64,000 bases of DNA from Capsicum annuum (Eukaryota; Streptophyta; Magnoliopsida; Solanales; Solanaceae), in NCBI RefSeq assembly GCF_002878395.1, contig NW_025856049.1, positions 556,379-620,378 of the forward strand. Direction: 5' to 3'. Below, one piece after another: positions 37,546-48,885 of this stretch (position 1 is the stretch's first letter; each line of letters opens with the position of its first letter). Made by a program: the position numbers and the translations under genes. A model generated the notes under the pieces. The model ran no database searches, was not told the DNA's origin, and saw only the letters and a program-made list of their open reading frames with translations.

Positions 37546-37618
37546 TGTATTCGATTATCAAGCTTGGAGTCTAAGTCCTGAATTATTCTCTAATTCCCAC
37601 TCGTTTGTTTTCCATATC

Positions 37619-38720
37619 ATGCCTCAAAAATTTGAAGTTCATAAAACTCCTTTTTCCCAATTGGGGATAATATGGATGGGGTACGACCTACTTATAGGAT
37701 CAATGCTCGATCTAGGGGTCCAGTCCTAGATTATTCTAAAGTTCTACCAGTTCCCTCTAGTCCTTCTCGGGCTCCTCAGGCTGAAATGACAAATATTGAG
37801 TCTCATCACTCTTTTCATATGTTGGCACAGTTGGTACCTACTTTATCTGAGCGTGGTGTTCCTGTCCTCCATCATTTAAGGCCACAAAGGTTGTCCAGTT
37901 TATGAAGTTGAACCCTCCTACCTATACTGGTGTTAAGGTGGAGGAGGGACCTCAAGGTTTTCTAGATGAGATGAAAAAGATCTTTCATATTATGCATTCC
38001 ACAAATGGGAAGGGTGTGGAGTTTGCTGATTATCAGATAAAGGATGTGGCGTACCAACGAGGAATGATATTATATAAGGGGTGACACTGATGAGTCATCA
38101 CTATTGGAGGATTTCTCCAATGCTTTTTTGGACCGCTTTTTTTCTCAGGAGTTGAGGGAAGCTAAGGCAGAAGAGTTTGCCAATCTAAGGCAAGGTAAGA
38201 TGTCAGTCAAGAAGTATTCCTTAAACTTTCACCAGTTATCGCGGTATGCTCCAAAGTTGGTTTCTAGCATGAGGACCCAAATGAGTAAGTTTAATTTTGG
38301 ATTGTCTCGCGAGTTGATCCTTGAAAGTAAGGTTACCTTATTAATCAAGGATATAGATATCTTCAGGCTGGTTGTGCACATGCAGTAGATAGAGGAAGAA
38401 AAGAAGAAGTAGGCTGAGTTAAGTGAGAGATAGGGCAAGAAGTTAAGTGGGGAAGTCTTGGTTCCTTCTCTATGGCTAGTGCTCCTTACCCAAAGCAGTC
38501 GGGTGATAGACGTTTCCATGGTGGTACAACTTTTGGGCATAGGATGATTAGTCTCAGGCTAGTAGAGCTCAGTCAACTCCATCATGTCCTTCTTGTAGAT
38601 TCTGTGGTCATTTGTATTAGGGTTTTTGTGATAAGGGAAGGTACATGTGCTTTAATTTTGGTCAACCAGGCCATATGCTTAGAAATTGTCCTATTGGTAA
38701 GGTTTCTTGGGGGGTGAACA
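37619..38720 (+). pseudogene. Element E gag
   Basis: The start is the ATG at 37,619 (MPQKFEVHKTPFSQ), the first after the leader. The frame fails before 37,729. Capsid blocks follow in other frames: LNPPTYTGVKVEEGPQGFLD (37,908 on), then the 38,104-38,388 stretch with LDRFFSQELREAKAEEFANL and LSRYAPKLV. A TAG ends it at 38,388. The zinc knuckle at 38,648-38,689 reads C-FN-F-GQPG-H-MLRN-C, so the second Cys is Phe. Gag would form the capsid and bind genomic RNA. This one cannot. Confidence 0.72.
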
Positions 38721-38839
38721 AGGTTCCAATAGCTTCATCATTAGCTCTAGCACCAAAAGGTGCTCCATCTAGTTTCGGCATTAGTCAGCACCATCTTTAT
38801 TCTCTCACTACCCACTAGAGTTCTAGGTATCTTCTGATG

Positions 38840-39330
38840 TCCTGACTGGTATGTTGCAACTTATTTCTCATGACATGTATTGTTTACTTGATCTGGGGTC
38901 TACTCTCTTATCTGTGACCCTATTTGTGGCTGTGCATTTTGGTTTTGGTCCCGAGTGTGTTATGGACCCTTTTTCAGTTTCTTCCCTGATAGGTGACTCG
39001 GTGATTGCTAAAAAAGTCTATAGGGGGTGGCATGTGTTGGTAGTAAAGAGACTTAAGTAGATTTATTTGAGTTAGATATGGTTGACTTTGATGTTATTTT
39101 GGGGATGGATTGGTTGCATTTGTGCTATACGTCTGTAGATTGTCAAACTCATAAGGTCATCTTTAAATTTCCTAATGAGCGTATTATTGAGTAGGAGGGT
39201 GGTTCCTTAGCTCTTAAGGGGAGGTTTATATCGTATATTAGAGCTCAGAGATTAATCTCCAAGGGGTGTCTCTACCACTTAGTCCTATCGCCTAGTCAGG
39301 GCTAAAGATTCTAACTCGGAGGGTCCTTCT
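38840..39330 (+). pseudogene. Element E protease and linker
   Basis: DLGST at 38,890-38,904 occupies the catalytic D-[SPT]-G-[AS]-T position. The Asp is kept, but Leu stands where Ser, Pro or Thr is usual. Then come VHFGFGPECVMDPFSVSS and IGDSVIAKKVYRG. After a stop at about 39,058 the linker reads MVDFDVILGMDWLHLCYTSV, with another TAG near 39,193. Confidence 0.65.
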
Positions 39331-40200
39331 TTGTATTCTATCCCGGTGGTAAATGAATTTCCTGAGGTATTCCCTAATGACCTCCCTAGTATTTATTCGT
39401 ATAGGGAGATTGTGTTTGGGATTGATCTTGTTTCAAAGACTCGTCCAATTTTTATTCCTCAATATAGAATGGCTCCAGTTGAGTTAAAAGAGCTTAAGGA
39501 GCAATTAAAGGATCTTTTAGATAAGGGGTTCATCCATCCTAGTGTGTCCCCGTGGGGTGCACCGATGTTATTTATCCGTAAGAAGGATGGTTCCCTTCGG
39601 ATGTCCATTGATTACCGACAGTTGAATAAGGTGATGATAAAGAAAAATTATCATCTTCCAATGATAAATGATTTGTTTGATCAGTTATAGGGTGATAAGT
39701 ATTTCTCCAAAATTAATCTCCGATTCGAGTATCATTAGATAACAATTAGGGAGGAGGATATCCCTAAGACTTCTTTTCAAACCCTGTATGGGCATTATGA
39801 GTTTTTGGTTATGTCTTTTGGGTTGACCAATGGCCCAGTGGCATTAATGGATTTGATAAATAAGGTCTTTTATTAGTTTCTGGATCTATTTTTCATTTTC
39901 TTCATAGATGACATTCTGGTGTACTTTAAGAATAAGGTGGACCATGCCGATCACATCTGTCTTGTATTACAGACCTTAAAGGAGTAGTAATTGTATGCCA
40001 ACCTTTTCACATGTTAATTCTAGTTGAACATTGTAACTTTTTAGGGTCATATTATTTCTAGCGATGGGATCATAGTGGATCCATAGAAGGTTGTAGTGGT
40101 TAAGAAGTGTCCTAGACCTATGACTCCAAATGATATTTAGAGCTTTTTAGGTTTAGCTATTTACTACCAGAGGTGATGAAAACTTTTTAGTCAATAGCTG
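39331..40200 (+). pseudogene. Element E reverse transcriptase
   Basis: An open stretch 39,331-39,690 has [10 protein letters not shown], then [38 protein letters not shown] and DYRQLNKV. After a stop at 39,688 the rest is broken but readable. VMSFGLTN is near 39,810 and the active site FIDDILVY is at 39,901-39,924 with both Asp residues intact. The thumb region carries several stops. It would copy genomic RNA to DNA in an intact element. Confidence 0.8.
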
Positions 40201-40238
40201 CTCGGTTCACTAAATTGACATAGAAGAAGGTAAAGTTC

Positions 40239-40640
40239 TTGTGGTCTGATGCTTATGAGGGGAGTTTCAAAAAGCTGAAGGATACGCTCACTATAGCTCC
40301 GATCTTGACTTTTCATAAAGGTACTGATGGGTTTGTGGTCTACTGTGATGCATCTCGTATAGGGCTTGGGTATGTTTTTAGGCAGCATGGTAAGGTGATA
40401 GCTTATTCCTCTAGAATACTGAAGGTGCATGATAGGAATTATCCAAATCATGATTTGGAATTGTTAGATGTGGTGTTTGCTTTAAAAATCTGGTGTCACT
40501 ATTTGTATAGAGTACATGTGGACATCTTTTCTGATCATAAAAGCCTGCAGTATGTGTTTACTCAGAAGGAGCTTAACTCAAGAAAAGGATATAGCTTGAA
40601 CTTCTCAAGGATTACAACATGAGTCTTCACTACCATCCAG
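40239..40640 (+). pseudogene. Element E RNase H
   Basis: About 127 open codons with VVYCDASRIGLGYVF, then SSRILKVHDRNYPNHDLELL, VVFALKIWCHY and VDIFSDHKSLQYVFTQKELN. All acidic residues expected in the family are visible. It is followed by a frame change and a linker (MSLHYHPDKDN...), where the HPGKAN-type motif has decayed. Confidence 0.8.
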
Positions 40641-40713
40641 ATAAAGATAATGTTGTTTTTTATGCTCTTAGCAGGTTATCCATATGGAGTCTAGCTCAGG
40701 TGGATAAAAAGAA

Positions 40714-41790
40714 GTGGAGTTACTGAAGGATATTCACTATTTGGCTAACTTTAGAGTTTGCCTCTTGGACTCTGATGATAGTAGTATATTCATTCAGAAG
40801 GTGGTACAGTTATCTCTTGGTGCTGAAACCAAGGAGAAGCAGATATTAGATCCTATCTTGTTAAGGATTACAGGTGATGTTGGTGGGCAGAAGATGATGG
40901 ACTTCGAGATTAGTAGAGATGGTATGTTGCAGTACCAAGAAAGGTTATGTGCTCCCGATATGATGGTTTGTGAGTGAGGATCTTGGCTGAGGCGCATGAG
41001 CCATGCTATATTATTCATCCTGATTCAACAAAAATGTATCATAACCTTAAGATATGTATTGGTGAAACAATATGTAGAGAGATGTGGAGAATTTTTTTGC
41101 CAAGTATATGGTGTGTTAACAAGTGATAGTTGAGCACATGAGGCCCAAGGGATTGTACCAAGAAATTGAGTTTCCAAAGTGGAAATGGGAAGTGATCAAC
41201 ATGGATTTTCTTACAGGTCTCCCTCAGTCTCAGGATCTATTTGATTTGGTTTGGGTCATTGTAGATAGGATGACAAAGTCTGCTCACCTCTTTCCAGTGA
41301 GGACTAGCTTCTTGACTAAGGATTATGCGAGGTTATATCTTCATAAAATTGTAAAGTTGCATGGGGTACCAGTTTGTATCATCTCAATCATGGTACGCAG
41401 TTTACATCTCACTTTTGGCGGTCATTTTAGAAAGGTTTGGGGACCAATGTGAGTCTTAATACAGCTTTCCACCCATAATCAGATGGGCAAGCAGAAAGGA
41501 CTATTCATATGTTAGAGAATATTCTTTGCACTTGTGTGATTAATTATGGTGGTAGTTGGGTTGAGCAATTTCCTATGGTGGAGTTTTCTTATAATAATAG
41601 TTACCATTCTAGCTTAACGATGGCCCCATTTGAGGCTGGTGCAGCAGAGATATTTAGCATGGATTTGGTTCACCAAGCCATAAAAGAGGTCAGGGTGATT
41701 TAAAATAGGATTAAGTCTTGCCAAAGTTGCCAAAAGTCCTATTCAGATGTGAGGTAAAGAGAGTTAGATTTTGAGGTTGGGGATAGGGTA
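40714..41790 (+). pseudogene. Element E integrase core
   Basis: The zinc-binding module is damaged: the region 41,000-41,130 is shortened and the CxxC pair is not clear. The core reads WEVINMDFLTGLPQSQDLFD, then WVIVDRMTKSAHLFPVRTSF (first Asp intact) and VKLHGVPVCIIS. A base is lost at about 41,385. In the restored reading the second Asp position is Asn (SNHGTQF). The HxQxDGQAERTIHMLE segment with the Glu follows near 41,480-41,520. The end is LVHQAIKEVRVI, then a stop. Confidence 0.72.
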
Positions 41791-42200
41791 TTCTTAAATG
41801 GTCTCCTATGAAGGGAGTGATACAGTTTGGTAAAAAAGGAAAGCTCAGTCCCTGGTATGTCGGTCGTTACTTGGTTTTGTGAAGGGTTGGTTGTGTTTCG
41901 TATGATTTAGAGTTGCCTTCTATTTTGAGCTCCATTCATCCCGTGTTCTGTGTTTCTACGTTGAGGAAGTGTATCGGTGATTCATCTCAAATCATGCCTA
42001 GCAAGGATATTGGTATTTTGGATTTTTTGTCTTATGAGAAAGTCCTGGTTAGGATCTTAGATCGGTAGGTTCATCGGTTATTGTCCAAGGACGTAGCTTC
42101 GATAAAGGTTCTATGGAGGAACCATAAGGTCTAAGAGGCTACTTGGGAAGTGGAAGATGACATGAATTCCAAGTATTCGTTCCTATTTTCTTCTCTAAAA
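41791..42200 (+). pseudogene. Element E GPY/F module and chromodomain
   Basis: Reads MKGVIQFGKKGKLSPWYVG, then YDLELPS and HPVFCVSTLRKC. Next is a chromodomain with ILDFLSYEKV, VHRLLSKDVASIKVLWRNHK and EATWEVEDDM. A TAG replaces one codon before VHRLL and another precedes EATWE. It is followed by a non-coding stretch and the 3' LTR. Confidence 0.7.
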
Positions 42201-42370
42201 ATTTGTGCGAAATGTATGTGTTCTTCATCATACTTTTGTTTTCAAACTTTGTTAAAGAAAAGATTGACTTCCTTGTATCTTTGTTTTCTAACTTAGTTAA
42301 AGGTTAGAGTTGAGGTGGTGGGATGTAAATAGTGCTAGTCATGCCTTGTTCCATCATTCAGGGATTAATG

Positions 42371-42388
42371 ATCCAAGTGAGCGAGAAT
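42371..42388 (+). other. Element E polypurine tract (degraded)
   Basis: gatccaagtgagcgagaa sits immediately before the 3' LTR. It is purine-rich but interrupted. The equivalent in element D is cctaaggaggagta at 49,044-49,057. Confidence 0.5.
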
Positions 42389-44586
42389 TGAAACTCCCTG
42401 GATTTTGATCTTTAGAAAATTTCCTACGTATGAGCTTCTGGACATCATATTATTGGGGGTACTAGTCCTATGATAGTGCATGGTTTAGGGGTCTTGATCA
42501 TATGTCACTCAGTGTGGATTTGGTTGGTTACTGTCCTAGGTACGACTAGACTCTATATGAATCGTATGGAGATGGTATGGGTGGTAAGATCAAACTCGTA
42601 GGTTGGACAATGTAAACCTATTTTGATTTTATCTTGGTTACAATTTATGGATACTACTCGTATGGCATGGGTATGATTTGGGAAAGTAGAGTCATATGGT
42701 GGATAGTGTGTGATGTCCATCATTCTTTCTAGGGTACGAGTGGTGGGTACCACTCGTAAGTTGTTTGCACGAGTCAAGGGGGAAAGTCGTACCCTTCTGT
42801 ACATATTTTTCAGCTTTTAAGATGAGGGTATTCTAGACATTTCCACTCCTTCCCAACTTAAAACCCACATCTTATAACTTTCTTAGGGCATTATTATCTA
42901 TCATAAACACATCAAATAATCCCTAAAATACTCCTAAATCCTCAAGGTCAAGAACAATTAGGGTTTTCATCAAGTTTATCAATTGGGGTTTTCAAGGGTG
43001 ATTTCTCTCCATCTTCTTTGGTATCTAGGGCATGTTACTCCTCCCTCATTGTTAGTTCAACTAAAGGCATGTTTTATGAATGGTTTTCAAGGAATAATGG
43101 TGATATGGTTGTGGGTTTTGAATTATATGTTAGGGGTTTTGGTTATTAATGGTTGATGTATGTTTTCCCATGTTGATGTATGTTTTCCAATGTTTTACTT
43201 ATAGTTTTCATATTATAATGGTTGTTTGTACATATAGTTGCATGGAAATGGTCAATTGGCACTTTGTTTTGGTTTTGGAAACTATATGCCCTCAACATGT
43301 TTATTGAAATGCCTATGAGAATGCTTTTATTACATAGTTGTACTTTCATTGAAAACTTTACATGGTATAATATGGTAATGGAACCTAAATTGGTTAAATG
43401 GTTTTAATGGATAAATGGTAAGGCCTTGGTAGCCATGGATTTGATTTAAAACCTTGTGGGGTACACGGGAATCCCATAAGTGAGTCTTATAATTGAACCT
43501 ACAGGGTACATAGGAATCCCCTTAGTGATTGGCTAAGGGCATTGCTTGCAAGCTATAGTCGGTATGATGATACCTCTTCTTATAGCCTTGGTTAATAACT
43601 TTTGGAATTAGTGGTTGTTTATGTGCTAATGGTTTTAATTGAGCAATAATTGTGAGCTGTAATAGCTAACCATAAAGGTGTGAGTCCACTAGACGGACAC
43701 TGGAAACTTATGTTTGCTGACATGAGCATTGGTCATGGTGACCATATACTTGTGGGGTACACGAGAATCCCCTAAATAATACTTGTATATATGTATAATG
43801 GAGGATAAAGAATACACGAGAATACCCTCACCCTACGATATCTACGTTTCATGCGGCTACACATACTGGGGTCATTTAGAGGGTAACATTAGACCCATAT
43901 AGACCATAGGTAGTACTAGGACGGTTAAGCTACACATACCCATGTTAATGGTTTTAAAGACATGGTAAACCCGGTTCCTTTTCCTGGCATGGATTATATA
44001 TTTATATGTATGGTTGTTCTTGCATATGGTTATTTACGTGGTTTCAAAGTTGGCATTATTTTTTCCTTATCCTGAGTACATGCTAGCGTTCACCTACTAA
44101 GCCATCTTCGGGCACTGTATCCCCATGTGATGCAGGAACCACACTACTCCTCCTTCTCAGTTATTAGATTTAGGGACGGATTGTGTCGGATTGAAGTGGT
44201 GATCTTCCACACTCTAGAAGGCTTCATTTCATGTTATGGAATTCTTTACATACGTTATTATTTCTTAGACTTTAGTTTTAGCTACGGTCAGGGGCATGCC
44301 CCGACCGGGTATCTTTTTACTTTCGGATATAGGCTTTGTAGGACTAATTTAGGTTGGCATGGGTGATACTAGCAATGCTATCAACCTTGGCATTTGAATT
44401 GGTATTAGGGCTGACACCAATTGACTATTTTTTATTTATGATTATTATATTTTGTTATGTTATATATATTCAGAATTAATCCAACATTATGTGTAGGGTG
44501 GTTATGGTAGAGTATTAGGGGTGGTCTCCGGTGCCGATTGGACTTGAGGAACCTTACATGACTAAGCCTTGGTTTAGGTCGTGTTA
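42389..44586 (+). repeat. Element E 3' LTR
   Basis: It begins tgaaactccctggattttg and ends ggtttaggtcgtgtta (CA end mutated to TA), 2,198 bp. It has four gggtacacgggaatcccc-type copies at 43,458, 43,504, 43,754 and 43,810, matching the other LTR. It also has a private 20-bp tandem duplication (gttgatgtatgttttcccat) starting at 43,152. Confidence 0.87.
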
Positions 44587-44591
44587 TTCTG

Positions 44592-45760
44592 GTTGCCCTG
44601 ATTAAGCTCCACTGGTTCCCCTTGCTCCACCTTAGGAATCTAAAGCTGATGTGTCTAATGTATAGTTTCACCAGTCAATTCACTAGCTAACCTAGTTGGT
44701 GGCATCTCAGACTGAGCAGGTTGCTTCTGTTGCTCCATCCTCCGAGGCTACTAAAGTTGGCCAATACATGATATTGAGTCCTCTTACTTTTACTAGATTT
44801 AATTTTAAGAAAGATCCTTAATATTTTATTGTTAAGATGAAAAAGATCTTTCACGTGATGCATTCCATTCACTTAGAGGACATGGAGTTTGCCTCCTATC
44901 AATTGAAAGATGTGGTTTATTAGTGGTACGAGAAATGGGACCATTCTAGGAGTTATGAGGTTGACTTTACTTTATGGGATAATTTCTCCAGTGCTTCTTC
45001 AAACCTCTTCTTTCCTTAATAGCTGAGGAAGGCAAAGGTGGAAGATTTTATTAACTTAAAGCAAGGCAAGATGTTAGTCAAGGAGTATGCCTTGAAGTTT
45101 CAACAGTTATCTCAGTATGCCCCGAATTTGGTGTCTAGTATGAGGTATAGAATGAGAAAGTTCTCTTTTAGGTTTTCTCGAGACTTAATGCAAGAAAGTA
45201 AAGCTATATTGATAAATAAGTATATGTATATTTCTCAGCTTATGTTTTATAAGTAGCAAGTCAAAGAAGAGAAGAAGAAAACGGGTGAATTTGGGGAAAG
45301 GCAGAAGTTTCGCTACTTGGATCAAGGTGGAAGCCATCAGCAAAGTTGTAGAGATGGAGGAAAATGGTCTAAGAATAAGTGGAGAAATTCTGGTTCCTAC
45401 TCTACGGCTTGATCCCTACCAAAAGTCGTCAGGTGATCGCCGTTTGCTGAGTGGTGATGTGTTTAAGGCATAGGGTGCCCAGTCTCAGGCTAGTGGGGCT
45501 CAGTCAGCTCCATTATATCCTCCTTGTAGATTCTATGGTCAGGTGTATCATGGTGTTTGTGATGAAATGAGAAACAAGTGCTTCAACTATGATCAGGTTG
45601 GTCATATAAAGAGAGACTATCTTACTAGGGTTTCTTCAAGGGCTAATAAGATTCCTATTGCTAATTTATTAGCTTCTGGACTAAAGGGTTCTACTTCTGC
45701 TTCTGGTTCTAGCACTAGACAGAATCGTCTCTATATTCTCTCTACCCATCAATTTTTTGA
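44592..45760 (+). pseudogene. Element D gag, 3' part
   Basis: This resumes after element E. Capsid pieces are at 44,790-45,250 (FTRFNFKKDP-like start, then MKKIFHVMHSIH, YQLKDVVY and 45,038-45,256 with INLKQGKMLVKEYALKFQQL). The zinc knuckle at 45,579-45,620 reads C-FN-Y-DQVG-H-IKRD-Y. Two of the four ligands (second and last Cys) are Tyr. Stops and frame changes are frequent. Confidence 0.7.
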
Positions 45761-46270
45761 GGCATCCCCTGATATCATTACTAGTATGTTGAAACTCTTT
45801 TCTTGTAATATGTGTTGTTTTCCTGATCTTAGGTCTACACTCCTTTATGAGACCCTATTTATGGCTATGCATTTGGGATTCAGTCCTGAGTTCATTTTGG
45901 ACCATTTTTTTATGTCTACCTCGGTGGGTGACTCAGTGGTTTCTAAGAGAGCCTATAGGGGTTATGTGGTATTTGTTGGAGATAGATAAACTCTGGTAGA
46001 TCTAATAAAGTTAGACATGGTTGACTTTGATGTCATATTGAGGATGGATTGGTTGGATTCATTCTATGCTTCTTTAGATTATCGAACCCATAAGGTCATC
46101 TTTAAATTTCAAAATGAGCCAACTATTGAAAGGGAAGGTAGCTCCCAAGTTCCTAAGAAAAGGTTCATTTCATATCATAGAACTCAAAAATTGGTATCTA
46201 AAGGGTGCCTCTATTACCTAGTACATGTTAAGAATTCTAGATCCAAAGGTCATTCTTTGCAGACTGTCCA
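45761..46270 (+). pseudogene. Element D protease and linker
   Basis: The protease signature is DLRST at 45,825-45,839. The catalytic Asp is present but the Gly after it is Arg. It is followed by LFMAMHLGFSPEFILD and VGDSVVSKRAYRGYV. The linker from 46,017 reads MVDFDVILRMDWLDSFYASL and SQVPKKRFISYH, and is open to 46,433. Confidence 0.68.
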
Positions 46271-47045
46271 TGTGTTCTATATATTTCCCAAGGTATTCCC
46301 TGATGATCTTCCTGGTATTCCTCCTAATAGCGAGATTGATTTTAGGATTGATCTAGTTAAGGACACTAATCCTATCTGTATCCCTCCATATAGAATGGCT
46401 CCTACTGAGTTGAAAGAACTCAAAAGCAGTTGAAAGATCTTCTAGGCAAGGGTTTTATCCATCCTAGTGTGTCCCCGTGGGGTGCACATATTTTGTTCGT
46501 GCGTAAGAAGGATGGTTCCCTTCAAATATGTATTGATTACAGATAATTGAATAAGGTGTCCATAAAGGATAAGTACCTTCTTTCGAGGATTAATGATCTC
46601 TTCGATCAGCTTTAGGGTGCTAAGTTCTTTTCTAAGATAGATCTTTGGTCTGGGTACCATTAGTTGAATATTAGGGAGTCGGATATCCCTAAGACAATGA
46701 TGCCCCAATGATATTTATGCATCTCATAAATCAGTTTTTCTGTCAGTTCTTGGATTTATTTGTAATTGTCTTTATTAATGATATTTTGGTGTACTCTAAG
46801 AGTAAGGCAGATCATTTTTTATGCCTCCAAGTGTGAGTTCTGGTTAATATTGTGACTTATTTGGGATATGTTATTTCTAGTGAGGGGATCATGGTGGATC
46901 CCCAAAAAGTTGTGGTGATTAAGAAGTGGCCTACACCCATGACTCCAACTAATATTTCAAGCTTTTTGGTCTTAGACAATTATTAAATAAAGTTTGTGGA
47001 AAGCTTCTCATCGATTGTTGCTCCTTTGACCAAGTTAACTCAAAA
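46271..47045 (+). pseudogene. Element D reverse transcriptase, two deletions, FIND active site
   Basis: Recognisable parts are FPKVFPDDLPGIPP (46,285), [12 protein letters not shown] (46,455), [14 protein letters not shown] (46,505), and the active site FINDILVYSKSKADH at 46,771-46,815. In the active site the first catalytic Asp is Asn (codon 46,777-46,779). Before it, the segment that should hold [15 protein letters not shown] is missing after DIPKTMMPQ. After KADH the segment normally holding LQTLK...LYAKFSKCEFW is mostly missing. Several stops occur. Confidence 0.78.
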
Positions 47046-47059
47046 GAAGGTGAAGTTCT

Positions 47060-47438
47060 TGTGGTCTGATACTTGTGAGGGTAGTTTTGATAAGTTGAAG
47101 GATATGCTGACTTCAACTCCAGCCTTGACCCTACCTAAGGGTACTGATGTTTTTTGATCTATTGGGATGTGTCCCAAGTTGGACTGGTTTATGTATTAAT
47201 GCACCATGGAAAAGTTGTTGCTTATGCTTCTAGGCATATGAATGATCATAAGAAGAATTATCCGACTCATGATTTATTATTGCAAATTGTAGTGTTAGCA
47301 TTAAAGATCTTGCGGAATTATTTGTATGGAGTCCATCTTGATATTTATTCTGATCATAAGAGCCTGCAATATGTGTTCACTTAAAAGAAACTAAATGTCA
47401 GGCAAAAGAGGTAGCTTGATCTGGTCAAGGATTATAAC
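47060..47438 (+). pseudogene. Element D RNase H
   Basis: An open stretch 47,154-47,384 reads VSQVGLVYVLMHHGKVVAYA, then HKKNYPTHDLLLQIV and LDIYSDHKSLQYVFT. In the first block the usual YCDAS has become YWDVS. The Glu-bearing block reads HDLLLQIV, so the usual Glu of LEL is Leu. Confidence 0.72.
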
Positions 47439-48440
47439 ATGAGTCTTCACTACCACCCAGGTAAATCTAACATGGTTGTTGATGCTCTTAGCAGGTTATC
47501 TATGGAAAGCTTATCTCATGTAGATGAGGAGAAGCGAAAATTGGTAAAGGATCATCATTATTTGGCTAATATCAGAGTTCATCTCTTGGATTCGGAGAAT
47601 GGTGGTATGATTGTTCAAAAGTTGGCGAAGTCATCTATTGGTGCTGAAGTGAAAGAGAAGAAAGTGTTCGATCCTATCTTGATAAAAATCAAGGATGATG
47701 TAAGTAGGCAGAAAGTGATGGTCATCGAGATTGGTGGTAATGGGTATCTTGAGGTATCAAGGGAGGTTATGTGTTCCCGATGTTGATGGGTTATGACAGG
47801 GGATTTTGGCCCAAGCTCATGAGTCACACTATACTATTTATCCTAGTTCAATAAAAATGCACCCTTATCTTAAGGAGACTTATTGGTGGAATAATTTAAA
47901 GAGAGGTGTGGTCAATTTCTCTTCTTGCCAGTGAGGACTAATTTCTCTACTGAGGATTATACTAAGTTGTTCATCAGGGAGATCGTGAAGTTGCATAGTG
48001 CTCCAGTTTCCATGATATCTAATCACGGTACTCAGTTCTCACCTCACTTTTGAAGGTTGTTCCAGTGAGGTTTATGGTGACCCTTAGCACCACCTTCCAC
48101 CCACAAGCAAATAGGAAAGCATAAAGGACGATTCAAGTTGTGCAATATATGATCTAGGCTTATGTATTTAACTATAGTAGTGCTGGGTTGACGACTTTCT
48201 TCTTGTTGAATTTACTTATAACAACAGTTATTACTCTAGCATTGGTATGGTTCCCTTGCGGAATTGTATGGTAGGAGGTGTAGTTCTCCTATTGGGTGGT
48301 TTAAAGTTGGTGAAAATAGGTTATTTGGCCCTGATTTGGTTCACCAATCCATGGAGAAGGTAAAGGTGATTTGGGATAGGCTTAAGACCGCCAAAAGTCA
48401 TTCAAAGTTCTATGCAGATGTGAGGTAAAGGGACTTGGAA
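47439..48440 (+). pseudogene. Element D integrase, N-terminal zinc finger deleted
   Basis: It starts with the linker MSLHYHPGKSNMVVDALSRL and continues open to 47,786. At about 47,915 the sequence jumps from the WWNNLKRGVV segment to LPVRTNFSTEDYTKLFIREI. The CxxC pair and the first catalytic Asp region (normally WVIVDR) are lost. The second Asp is Asn in MISNHGTQF (48,015-48,041). HPQANRKA...IQVVQYM near 48,100-48,150 stands for the Glu region, and no clear Glu remains there. Confidence 0.72.
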
Positions 48441-48469
48441 TTTTATGTAATAGATTCGATTTTCCTAAA

Positions 48470-48885
48470 GGTGTCTCCCATGAAGGGAGTGATGCAGCTT
48501 GGTAAGAAAGAGAAGCTCATTCCCCGTTATGTCAGTCCATATTTGGTTGAGAAGAGGATTGGTAATATTGCTTACTAGTAGAATTTACCTTCGAGTTTGA
48601 GCTCCATTCATCCGGTGTTTCATGTTTCGATGTTGAGGAAATGCGTGGGTGATCCTTTAACGGTTGTTCCTTTGTAAAGTGTGGGTATTTCAGATTCCTT
48701 ATCTTATGAGGAAGTTTCGATGGAAATCTTGGATAGGAAAGTCCATTGGTTGTGAACCAAAGATGTGGCTTCAATGAAGAATCTTCTGAGAAACCACAAG
48801 ATTGAAGAAGCTACATGGGAATCCGAGGAGGATATAAAGTCTAAGTATCCATTCTTGTTTCCCGATTCGAAAACTAGTGCTTAAG
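48470..48885 (+). pseudogene. Element D GPY/F module and chromodomain
   Basis: Blocks read MKGVMQLGKKEKLIPRYVS, then SSIHPVFHVSMLRKCVGDP, DSLSYEEVSMEILDRKVH, and the chromodomain tail NLLRNHKIEEATWESEEDIK ending KSKYPFLFPDSKTSA before TAA at 48,883. Two stops interrupt it. The chromodomain core is well kept. Confidence 0.72.

Larger units (their letters stand above)
35232..44586 (+). mobile_element. Element E: complete Ty3/gypsy chromovirus nested in element D
   Basis: A plus-strand element of about 9.36 kb. It has 5' LTR 35,232-37,410, PBS 37,414-37,426, gag, PR, RT, RNase H, INT, chromodomain, a purine-rich tract before 42,389, and 3' LTR 42,389-44,586. It separates the ATG end of element D gag from the rest. 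The family is close to element G (same U3 word set) and more loosely to D. It is inactivated by many stops. The RT FIDD motif is intact, but a zinc-knuckle Cys and the second integrase Asp are replaced. Confidence 0.88.

Noticed and set aside
37490..37729. Separate short gene upstream of element E gag
   Set aside because: It overlaps the leader and gag start of element E. The in-frame ATG at 37,619 is the gag start, and the upstream part is untranslated leader.
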